Shown here: positions 1 to 5,370 of the stretch, one piece after another
Layout of the letters: every line of letters starts with the position of its first letter
How positions within the stretch are numbered: the first letter of the stretch is position 1
DNA from: Anaerolineae bacterium
GTDB lineage: Bacteria; Chloroflexota; Anaerolineae; J102
Assembly: GCA_026985975.1 (NCBI GenBank)
Contig: JALSPL010000039.1
Location: 1-5,370 of the forward strand
Direction of reading: 5' to 3'
Length of the DNA stretch: 5,370 nucleotides
Made by a program: the position numbers and the translations under genes
The notes under the pieces: model-generated
What the model was told of the DNA's origin: nothing
Database searches by the model: none
What the model saw: only the letters and a program-made list of their open reading frames with translations

Positions 1-1
1 C

Positions 2-76
2 CAGATTGATAAGCAGTATCGCATCATCCATGGTCATATGCAAACATTATTCAACATGGTTGGCATTGCTATCTGA
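2..76 (+). CDS. Possible C-terminal end of a gene truncated by the window edge
   Basis: Reading from base 2, the frame is open for 24 codons and stops at TGA 74-76; the peptide begins QIDKQYRIIHGHM and ends FNMVGIAI. The other two plus frames are less convincing; frame 1 stops at once. The composition (mixed charged and hydrophobic, looks helical) is compatible with a protein tail, and a perfect inverted repeat begins 10 nt after the stop, where a terminator would be expected. The piece is too short to identify a family, and a 24-codon open frame can arise by chance. The call rests on the position, the downstream hairpin and the plausible composition only. Confidence 0.4.
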   Translation, partial: QIDKQYRIIHGHMQTLFNMVGIAI

Positions 77-85
77 CAAGTTGAC

Positions 86-111
86 CAGATCGACAAAAAG
101 TTGTCGATCTG
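86..111. terminator. Perfect 11-bp inverted repeat, possible terminator or operator
   Basis: CAGATCGACAA (86-96) and TTGTCGATCTG (101-111) are exact reverse complements separated by the four bases AAAG. The hairpin lies just after the possible gene end at 76. Neither strand has a T-run right after the stem, so it is not a classic intrinsic terminator. It could also be a dyad operator for a regulator, or a stem that stabilises the 3' end of a transcript. Confidence 0.4.
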
Positions 112-173
112 AATCCGTTAGCGCCTAAACGAGTAGGAAGCGTTCATGCGCCTCCACCCGGCGTCACGAGTGT

Positions 174-208
174 AGTAATCAGTATTCAGTAATCAGTTTA
201 CAGTGTTC
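174..208. repeat. Five tandem degenerate heptamers (AGTAATC type)
   Basis: Five consecutive 7-bp units are visible: AGTAATC (174-180), AGTATTC (181-187), AGTAATC (188-194), AGTTTAC (195-201) and AGTGTTC (202-208). All begin AGT and end in C, and the middle bases vary. Heptamer tandems of this general kind are known in intergenic DNA of filamentous cyanobacteria, and in my experience similar AGTAATCAGT strings occur in Chloroflexota. No coding function is suggested. The array sits in the gene-free stretch before the cyclase gene. Confidence 0.75.
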
Positions 209-235
209 TGTGGCCGCGGCCCGTCGCATTTGCCC

Positions 236-286
236 AAGGCGCTTTAGCGTCTTTCAGCTATGAGCCTGGGCCTATCAGCCCCAGGC
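236..286. other. Two neighbouring hairpins in the leader of the cyclase gene
   Basis: The first stem pairs AAGGCGC (236-242) with GCGTCTT (247-253) across a TTTA loop, 7 bp including one G-T wobble. It is followed only by TCAGC, so it is weak as a terminator. The second pairs GCCTGGG (264-270) with CCCAGGC (280-286), 7 bp exact and GC-rich, with a 9-base loop. They end about 80 bases before the cyclase start codon. They may be part of an mRNA leader or remnants of intergenic repeats; there is no evidence of ligand binding. Confidence 0.35.
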
Positions 287-353
287 GGTGGCGGCAGACG
301 TCAACCTCCAACTGAAATAGGACACACCCAAATCCAATTCATTCTCTCGTCAC

Positions 354-360
354 AAAGGAG
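354..360 (+). promoter_or_regulatory. Ribosome binding site of the cyclase gene
   Basis: AAAGGAG is followed by the 6-nt spacer TCATCT and then ATG at 367. This is a strong Shine-Dalgarno match and fixes the start, which also matches the family's usual N-terminus (FIDLTIPF). Confidence 0.8.
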
Positions 361-366
361 TCATCT

Positions 367-1242
367 ATGAAATTCATCGATCTCACCATTCCCTTTGGCA
401 TTGGCACGCCTGCCTGGCCCACCTACGAACCCTTGCAAGTCAAATACTTCAAGCGTTTGGCTCCCAATGGGGCCAACGGTCAGGTGGTCACCCACAGCAA
501 CCATGTGGGCACGCATCTCGACGGCGAGATTCACTTCTACACGCCCGGCAAAGACATTGCCAGCCTCGATTTCGATTTCCTGGCGGGCGAGGCCGCGATC
601 GTGGACATCAGCGATGTGTGCGGCGACTACGACATCTACACGCCCGAGATGATCGAGGAGCGGGTGGAGGTGAAAGAAGGCGACATTCTCATCATTCATA
701 CCGGCTATCATCATTTCGGCTGGGATCAGCCCTATGGCAACGAGGTGCGCTACATGGTCATGCACCCGGGGCCGGACGCCCGCTTCGCGGAGTGGCTGGT
801 GGAGAAGAAGATCAAGTGGGTGGGCGTAGACTGCGGCAGCGCCGACCACCCCATGAACACCAAAATCCGCGACTGGATGCCCGAACAGGCCCGCCAGGCC
901 AATGAGCATTTCCTTCAGAAGTACGGCAAGCCCCTGGACGAGTACTTCACCCCCGATATGTATCAGATGATGCACATCTGGATGTTCCCCAAGGGCATCA
1001 TTCACGCCGAATGCGTGGGCGGCGACATCGATCTGCTGGTCAACCGCCGGGTGCAGGTGGCTTGCTTCCCCTGGCGCTTCGTCGATGGCGAATCCAGCAT
1101 CGCCCGCATCGTGGCCATGGTGGAGGATGACGAGTATGAGGAGCTGATGGCCAAAAAGGCGACCATGCCCAAGACCAAATTCGGCGACGCCTACGACCCC
1201 GAGCATGTGAAACGTCTGGGCGGCCGCGGCCGGGCGTATTAG
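367..1242 (+). CDS. Cyclase / kynurenine-formamidase-family metal-dependent hydrolase
   Basis: A 291-residue cytoplasmic enzyme of the cyclase family (Pfam PF04199), which includes KynB arylformamidase and isatin hydrolase. These use a binuclear metal centre to hydrolyse amide or lactam bonds. The signature H46-VGT-H50-L-D52-xxx-H56 reproduces the spacing of the KynB residues His50, His54, Asp56 and catalytic His60. GVDCGSAD (153-160) matches the family's second motif. H203 and E215 are 12 residues apart, like KynB His160 and Glu172, so all metal ligands appear present. It is about 80 residues longer than KynB (about 210), with extra sequence between residues 161 and 200 and a basic tail ending LGGRGRAY. 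The proline usual just before the catalytic histidine is replaced (DGEIH). The start is supported by AAAGGAG at 354-360, 6 nt before ATG. No tryptophan-degradation gene lies nearby, so the substrate is open and I do not call it kynB. Confidence 0.9.
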   Translation: MKFIDLTIPFGIGTPAWPTYEPLQVKYFKRLAPNGANGQVVTHSNHVGTHLDGEIHFYTPGKDIASLDFDFLAGEAAIVDISDVCGDYDIYTPEMIEERVEVKEGDILIIHTGYHHFGWDQPYGNEVRYMVMHPGPDARFAEWLVEKKIKWVGVDCGSADHPMNTKIRDWMPEQARQANEHFLQKYGKPLDEYFTPDMYQMMHIWMFPKGIIHAECVGGDIDLLVNRRVQVACFPWRFVDGESSIARIVAMVEDDEYEELMAKKATMPKTKFGDAYDPEHVKRLGGRGRAY

Positions 1243-1243
1243 A

Positions 1244-1310
1244 GCGTAAAACGTCAATACGTAATGCGTAAAAGTGATGCGTGGTGACAGGCTCATCACG
1301 CATCACTCTT
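1244..1310. repeat. Intergenic repeat with a 15-bp palindromic hairpin
   Basis: AGTGATGCGTGGTGA (1273-1287) pairs with TCATCACGCATCACT (1293-1307) around the 5-base loop CAGGC. The only imperfection is one G-T pair (1284/1296). Just before it, GCGTAAAA occurs twice, at 1244-1251 and 1266-1273, 22 bp apart. The hairpin begins 30 bases after the cyclase stop codon and ends 7 bases before the GGAGG of the next gene. The following CTTGTTT is only mildly T-rich, so termination after the cyclase gene is possible but not certain. GTGATGCGT-type strings look like a dispersed genome repeat, which would need a genome search to establish. Confidence 0.6.
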
Positions 1311-1314
1311 GTTT

Positions 1315-1319
1315 GGAGG
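1315..1319 (+). promoter_or_regulatory. Ribosome binding site that decides the acetyltransferase start
   Basis: GGAGG lies 4 nt before ATG 1324. The frame can be extended to TTG 1309, but that would place this Shine-Dalgarno inside the coding region and add the unlikely residues FGGP, so the ATG is preferred. Confidence 0.75.
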
Positions 1320-1323
1320 CCCT

Positions 1324-1842
1324 ATGCTGCAAGGAAAATTGGTGCGATTGCGCCCCATCGAGCGGGAAGACCTGTCCAATTATCTCGAATGGGTGAACGA
1401 TCCTGACGTGTTGGCCTATTTCGGCTCCTACCTGCCCTACAACATGCTCAAGGAGGAATCCTGGTTCGAGAGCATGAGCCAGGACGCGCGCGTCCTCAAT
1501 TTCGCCATCGAGTACGAAGGGCGGCACGTGGGCGGCTGCGGCTTCATCGGCATCGACTACCGTAATCAGCACGCAGAGATCGGGCTATTCATCGGCGATA
1601 AAAGCATGTGGGATAAAGGTTTGGGACAGGATGCGTTGCGCGCCATGCTGGATTATGGTTTCGATCATCTCAACTTCCATCGCATCTGGCTGCGGGTCTT
1701 CGCCGAAAATAAGCGGGCCGTGCATGCTTACGAGAAAGTGGGATTTGTGCATGAAGGCCGTTTTCGGGAGGATCAATGGCGGCACGGGCGCTGGCAGGAT
1801 ATGCTGATTATGAGCGTGCTGCGCAGCGAGTGGGAAAAATAG
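1324..1842 (+). CDS. GNAT family N-acetyltransferase, RimJ/RimL type
   Basis: A 172-residue single-domain enzyme that transfers an acetyl group from acetyl-CoA to an amine. The N-terminal LVRLRPIEREDL (6-17) and WVNDPDV (23-29) are typical of the RimJ/RimL-like Acetyltransf_3 group. The acetyl-CoA pyrophosphate loop (motif A) is DKGLGQDAL at about 97-105, a form of the Q/RxxGxG/A consensus. Motif B follows as LRVFAENKRAVHAYEKVGF (123-141), then EGRFRED (144-150). The length is normal for the family. Members acetylate ribosomal-protein N-termini, polyamines (SpeG) or small toxic amines, and the sequence does not let me choose among these. It is in the same orientation as the cyclase gene but separated from it by 81 bases containing a long hairpin, so co-transcription is uncertain. 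Confidence 0.92.
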   Translation: MLQGKLVRLRPIEREDLSNYLEWVNDPDVLAYFGSYLPYNMLKEESWFESMSQDARVLNFAIEYEGRHVGGCGFIGIDYRNQHAEIGLFIGDKSMWDKGLGQDALRAMLDYGFDHLNFHRIWLRVFAENKRAVHAYEKVGFVHEGRFREDQWRHGRWQDMLIMSVLRSEWEK

Positions 1843-1843
1843 C

Positions 1844-1874
1844 TTGCCCATGGCGTCCTCCGATCTGGTATAAT
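1844..1874 (+). promoter_or_regulatory. Probable sigma-70-type promoter with extended -10
   Basis: TATAAT at 1869-1874 is a perfect -10 hexamer and is preceded by TG (1866-1867), giving the extended -10 form TGGTATAAT. The best -35 candidate is TTGCCC at 1844-1849, with a long 19-bp spacer; an extended -10 can compensate for a poor -35. Transcription would start near 1881, leaving a leader of about 45 nt before the gene at 1927. The -35 begins two bases after the acetyltransferase stop codon. Confidence 0.7.
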
Positions 1875-1926
1875 TGATGGGCGTTGGCTTGCCACGCTCA
1901 AAAAATCCACTTCAGGAGGCAGCGAC

Positions 1927-2592
1927 ATGACGTTGTATTCCGGCGACGTAACTGATTTTGTTGCTATCGGCGAAGTGGCCGACGCCACGAAGAAGTGGCT
2001 GGCAATGCATCTGCAAACCGATCTGGCTTCGTCGCAACGCCCTGCGGCGCGCGATCGCGTGGCCCTGACCATTCTGCGTCAGGCCCGCGATTACCTGGCT
2101 GATGTGCGTGAGGGTTTTGTTCTCAGTGTGCGCACGGGCCAGGTAAGCGATAAGAGCGAAATCCGTTATCTATTGGACCGCGTCTTGCTGGACTGGGACG
2201 CGTTGAGTCGGGAGTTGGACCTGGCCCTGGCCGATGAGGGCGAAATGGCTTATGAACAGGAACTGGAACAGGTGCGCGGGCAGCTTCTGGCTTTTGGCAT
2301 GGCCATTGTGGCTCTGGCTGCCCTGCCGCGGCTGCCCGCCGAGGCTATCACCTTCCCCCACAGCTATAATCGCCCTCCCACCTACGCCGACATCGCCGCG
2401 CCCGTCACGCCCGGCGAGGTGCTGGCCCGCATCGAGGAGATGGAGGGCATGCTGTGGCAGTTCGCACGAGGACGGTGGGGCGAGCTGGTGCGGCGGCGTT
2501 ACGGGCCCCTGCGCCGCACCTACGGTTTCTTCGAATCCAGCGCCTTGTTGGCGGGCGAGCAGGTTCGCCGCTTCAGCGCCACCAGTCTTTGA
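1927..2592 (+). CDS. Hypothetical helical protein, 221 residues
   Basis: I do not recognise a family. The start is firm: AGGAGG at 1914-1919 lies 7 nt before ATG, downstream of an extended -10 promoter, so it is likely expressed on its own. The sequence reads as mostly alpha-helical. Residues 40-120 are rich in Arg, Asp, Glu and Leu in heptad-like patterns (DRVALTILRQARDYL, EIRYLLDRVLLDWDALSRELDLAL, EQELEQVRGQLL), which may form a helical bundle or coiled coil. A short hydrophobic stretch at about 119-133 (LLAFGMAIVALAALP) could be a buried helix or a marginal membrane segment. A proline-rich linker (about 144-163) precedes a basic C-terminal helix region (about 164-215) including RGRWGELVRRRYGPLRRTYG. 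There is no signal peptide, cysteine or obvious catalytic motif. Its last 20 nt overlap the 3' end of the opposite-strand gene. Confidence 0.8.
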   Translation: MTLYSGDVTDFVAIGEVADATKKWLAMHLQTDLASSQRPAARDRVALTILRQARDYLADVREGFVLSVRTGQVSDKSEIRYLLDRVLLDWDALSRELDLALADEGEMAYEQELEQVRGQLLAFGMAIVALAALPRLPAEAITFPHSYNRPPTYADIAAPVTPGEVLARIEEMEGMLWQFARGRWGELVRRRYGPLRRTYGFFESSALLAGEQVRRFSATSL

Positions 2593-3358
2593 TAGATCGG
2601 GGATCCATGAACCGGCCCGTATCGCGGATGGCGATGCTCAAAGGACTATCGACGGCGCGGGCCAGGGGCTGTCCGGCGCGCAACGCAGGCAACTGCTCCC
2701 GGCCCTGCCCGTCCAATTGCTGATACAACGCCAACAGGTTGGGGTCCACGCAGATATTTTCCAGATGCAGCGTATACCCCGAAACCACGTTGTCTTCCCG
2801 CGTGTATTTCAGGGTGATGCGGTGAGGTTCGGCGTAGAGCACCAGCGCTTCGTAGCCCTGGCCCAGGTCATAGCCCGAATCGGGCAGAGAGAGCAGTTCA
2901 CCGGGCGTTGTTTTCAGGCCCATGAGGGTGACGGGCGGGGCGGCGATGGGGTCCCCGCGACGGTTCTGAGTCCAATCCCAATCATAAACATGCCACGCGC
3001 CCGTGATGTCCGGTCGACGCGGGGGCGAGAGAAGCGTGGTCAACTGCGGCGCGCGGGCGTCGGCGTCCCCGCCCAGCCAGATATACTCGGTCGCCGCGTT
3101 GGCGGGCGTGTAACCGCGCAGAGCCAGGTTCAGGTCGGGGTGTTGGGCTGCTGGGCGATCGGTGGGCGGCGGGTTGATGGGCAGGGACGCGTAGCGCGCG
3201 CCTGTGGCCGCGCATGATGCGGGTGCGCGCAGGGCCAGGGGCAGGAAGATGCGGTAAGACCCCGCGCCTTCCTCCGCCCGAACGGTCATGGTCATTCCCA
3301 GCAGAAGGCCCAGGGCGAGGAAAAGGGAGGAAAGTTGATGGAGGATGTTTCTGTTCAC
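2573..3358 (-). CDS. Secreted protein of unknown function, possibly an M23-like beta fold without catalytic residues
   Basis: A 261-residue protein starting at GTG 3358. The start overlaps the FAD enzyme's stop by 4 nt (GTGA), implying translational coupling; the frame stays open farther upstream, but that would overlap the enzyme by over 230 nt. Residues 1-28 form a signal peptide: NRN, a hydrophobic core LSSLFLALGLLLGM, then a likely cleavage after VRA. The mature protein starts EEGAGSYRIFLPLALR, an N-terminal pattern I associate with exported Chloroflexota proteins. The only mature cysteines, C49 and C203, could form a disulfide. The rest is beta-like with several clusters: GYEALVLYAEPHRITLKYTR (168-187), GYTLHLENICVDP (194-206), and RDTGRFMDPRSIKDWW (245-260) at the C-terminus. 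The order vaguely resembles the M23/LytM beta sandwich, including a final NG-x-x-VDP-like end, but the M23 HxxxD and HxH metal motifs are absent. The fold assignment is weak; secretion is well supported. Confidence 0.8.
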   Translation of the reverse strand: MNRNILHQLSSLFLALGLLLGMTMTVRAEEGAGSYRIFLPLALRAPASCAATGARYASLPINPPPTDRPAAQHPDLNLALRGYTPANAATEYIWLGGDADARAPQLTTLLSPPRRPDITGAWHVYDWDWTQNRRGDPIAAPPVTLMGLKTTPGELLSLPDSGYDLGQGYEALVLYAEPHRITLKYTREDNVVSGYTLHLENICVDPNLLALYQQLDGQGREQLPALRAGQPLARAVDSPLSIAIRDTGRFMDPRSIKDWWR

Positions 3359-4524
3359 ACGACGTTCTTCTCGGGATGCAGTTCCCGGCTCAAAAAGCGC
3401 TGATAGCGCAGGGGATCGATGTTCACTGTCTGCGCCCGACCATCCAGAATCTCCTCGGCCATGAGCAGACCGCACACGGGCCCGTGCATGAAACCATGCC
3501 CGCTGAAGCCGGTGCAGGTGTAGAAGCCATCCAGAGGCAACTTGCCGATGATGGCCTGATGATCGGGGGTGAATTCGTATAGGCCTGCCCATTGCGTAAG
3601 GAGCTGCGCCTGCTCCAGCAGGGGAAAGCGGGCGATGGCCTTCTCCAGATGATGCAGCGTCCAGGCCTGATCCACATCTTCTTTCTCGCCCGGCGTCTCA
3701 TGGGGGTTGCTCATGCCGGTGAGGATGCCGCCGCTCTCGTAGTGAAAGTAGAGACTCTGGGCGAAATCGATGAGGAAGGGCATGTCCCGGGGGATGCCCA
3801 GGGGCCGGGTGACCACGATCTGGCGGCGCAGGGGAACCACTGGGAGATCGAAATCGGCGGTGGCGGCCAACTTGCCCGACCACGGGCCCGCAGCCAGCAG
3901 GGTGACGGCCGCTTCAATGCGCTGGCCATCCGCGGTCTCCACGCCGATGATGCGGTCGCCCTGGCGCAGGATGCGGGCCACGGGCGTGTCGGTGCGCAGG
4001 TCCGCTCCCAGTCGTCGGGCCTGCTTCGCATAGCCTTGGACTATCGAGTTCGGGTCGGCCAGGCCATCCCGGTAATAATTCGTGCCGCCGATGATGGCCG
4101 GTTCGGCATCCAGATTGACGAGCGGGGCTCGTCGGGTGATCTCCTCCCGGTCCAGGATCTCGGTCTCGATGCCCAGGCTGCGCTGCAGCTCGGCGTTGCG
4201 TCGAAAATCCGCCATCTGCTCCTCGGAGCTGAGCAGGAACAGATACCCCACCAGATTCAAGTCGATCTCCTGTTCCATCTCCTCGGGGAAGCGCTCCATC
4301 ATCTGGATGCTGAGGGTGGAGAGACGGATGTTGACCTCGGTGGAGAACTGGTGGCGGATGCCGCCCGCACATTTGCCTGTGGCGCCCTGGCCCAGGAAGG
4401 GCAGTTTTTCAAGCAGCAGGATGCGCCCGGCTCCCCGCCGGGCGAGATGATAGGCGGCGCTGACGCCCATGACGCCGCCGCCGATGATGAGGATGTCTGT
4501 GGTTGTGGGGCGCTCTTTTGCCAT
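3355..4524 (-). CDS. FAD-dependent oxidoreductase, DAO family (glycine/sarcosine oxidase-like)
   Basis: A 389-residue flavoenzyme of the DAO superfamily (PF01266), resembling sarcosine oxidase beta subunit, glycine oxidase and DadA. These oxidise primary or secondary amines to imines. The FAD-binding Rossmann motif is ILIIGGGVMGVSAAYHLARRG at 11-31 (G15, G17, G20), and E39 at the end of beta-2 would bind the ribose. GQGATGKCAGGIRHQF (46-61) matches the conserved GAS/TGxxAGGxR flavin region. AGPW at 212-215 is the second dinucleotide-side motif. The C-terminal AGLYEFTPDHQAIIG (313-327) and GFSGHGFMHGPVCG (339-352) are hallmarks of the family. There is no signal or membrane segment. The start ATG is fixed by AAAAGG (4537-4532), 7 nt upstream, whose first three bases belong to the hisF stop. 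It is 11 nt behind hisF and overlaps the next gene by GTGA. The substrate is unknown; no SoxA/D/G-like or glycine-cleavage-type partner is in view. Confidence 0.9.
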   Translation of the reverse strand: MAKERPTTTDILIIGGGVMGVSAAYHLARRGAGRILLLEKLPFLGQGATGKCAGGIRHQFSTEVNIRLSTLSIQMMERFPEEMEQEIDLNLVGYLFLLSSEEQMADFRRNAELQRSLGIETEILDREEITRRAPLVNLDAEPAIIGGTNYYRDGLADPNSIVQGYAKQARRLGADLRTDTPVARILRQGDRIIGVETADGQRIEAAVTLLAAGPWSGKLAATADFDLPVVPLRRQIVVTRPLGIPRDMPFLIDFAQSLYFHYESGGILTGMSNPHETPGEKEDVDQAWTLHHLEKAIARFPLLEQAQLLTQWAGLYEFTPDHQAIIGKLPLDGFYTCTGFSGHGFMHGPVCGLLMAEEILDGRAQTVNIDPLRYQRFLSRELHPEKNVV

Positions 4525-4531
4525 AGTGACA

Positions 4532-4535
4532 CCTT

Positions 4536-4538
<3 letters not shown>
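4532..4538 (-). promoter_or_regulatory. Ribosome binding site of the FAD enzyme overlapping the hisF stop
   Basis: Read on the minus strand, TAAAAGG contains the hisF stop TAA (4538-4536) and the Shine-Dalgarno AAAAGG (4537-4532), followed by TGTCACT and ATG 4524. Ribosomes finishing hisF would sit on this site, consistent with coupled expression of the two genes. Confidence 0.65.
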
Positions 4539-5318
<780 letters not shown>

Positions 5319-5370
5319 AGAATCAGGGATTTCGCGTAGCGAATTGACTATCTGGGATGGGTTTTAGCCG
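5319..5370 (-). other. Upstream region of hisF with a small hairpin and no ribosome site
   Basis: The 20 nt before the hisF ATG (minus strand ...GCGAAATCCCTGATTCT) contain no GGAGG-like motif. TTCGC (5331-5335) and GCGAA (5339-5343) form a 5-bp hairpin with a 3-base loop. GATAGT farther upstream (5359-5354) is a poor -10 candidate, and any -35 would fall at or beyond the window edge. No promoter is called. Confidence 0.4.

Larger units (their letters stand above)
77..366. other. Gene-free region upstream of the cyclase gene
   Basis: This stretch holds the inverted repeat at 86-111, the heptamer tandem at 174-208 and two hairpins at 236-253 and 264-286, but no open frame with a convincing ribosome site. 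I found no persuasive -35/-10 pair for the cyclase gene. TTGACC at 81-86 resembles a -35 box, but nothing TATAAT-like lies at the right distance. It does not match any riboswitch consensus I can recall. The last 60 bases are C/A-rich with little structure and lead into the ribosome site at 354-360. Confidence 0.6.

Noticed and set aside
146..175. A 9-codon mini-ORF (MRLHPASRV) behind AGGAAG at 135-140
   Set aside because: It is far from the cyclase gene, shows no run of a regulatory amino acid, and is short enough to be chance.
260..370. A 36-codon open frame starting ATG 260 and stopping at TGA 368-370, overlapping the cyclase start as ATGA
   Set aside because: It has no ribosome site, its composition is glycine/proline/glutamine-rich and unlike a leader peptide, and it runs through a GC-rich hairpin. 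The ATGA overlap alone is not enough.
361..1299. A 312-codon minus-strand open frame opposite the cyclase gene
   Set aside because: It is an antisense shadow of a GC-rich gene with a clear family match on the plus strand. Its protein is full of His/Val/Gly/Ala runs with no domain pattern.
2234..3217. A 327-codon plus-strand open frame spanning the convergent gene ends
   Set aside because: It crosses both real genes in the wrong frame or strand and has no ribosome site or recognisable domain. It is a GC-rich shadow.
3359..3592. Upstream extension of the secreted-protein frame by 78 codons to ATG 3592
   Set aside because: It would lie inside the FAD enzyme's coding region, its residues are low-quality His/Arg/Ser-rich sequence, and it would bury the signal peptide in the interior.

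Overview
The window looks like ordinary chromosomal DNA from a moderately GC-rich bacterium, and I would guess the phylum Chloroflexota (Anaerolineae/Caldilineae type). That guess rests on three things: a secreted protein whose mature N-terminus carries an 'SYRIFLPLALR' stretch typical of exported Chloroflexota proteins, a run of degenerate AGTAATC-type heptamers, and a GTGATGCGT-type palindromic intergenic repeat. It is an inference from style, not a database match.

Layout. Positions 1-76 hold what may be the last 24 codons of a gene entering from the left, followed by a perfect 11-bp inverted repeat. About 290 bases without a convincing gene (77-366) contain the heptamer tandem and two further hairpins. 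Three plus-strand genes follow: a metal-dependent cyclase/kynurenine-formamidase-family hydrolase (367-1242), a RimJ/RimL-type GNAT acetyltransferase (1324-1842) and an unrecognised helical protein (1927-2592) with its own extended -10 promoter. A long hairpin separates the first two.

The right half is a compact minus-strand operon read from right to left: hisF (5318-4536), a DadA/SoxB-type FAD-dependent amine oxidoreductase (4524-3355) and a small secreted protein (3358-2573). The gaps are 11 nt and then a 4-nt GTGA stop/start overlap. The operon's last gene runs into the end of the plus-strand unknown gene, so the two coding regions overlap tail to tail by 20 nt.

How the genes fit together. 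HisF is the cyclase half of imidazole-glycerol-phosphate synthase (histidine and AICAR synthesis). The FAD enzyme probably oxidises a glycine-, sarcosine- or other secondary-amine-like substrate. Their co-transcription may reflect general amino-acid metabolism or simply chance packing. I see no phage, insertion sequence, CRISPR, toxin-antitoxin or defence system, and no clear new multi-gene system. The most unusual items are the secreted protein tied to the FAD enzyme, the 221-residue orphan with its tail-to-tail overlap, and the intergenic repeats.
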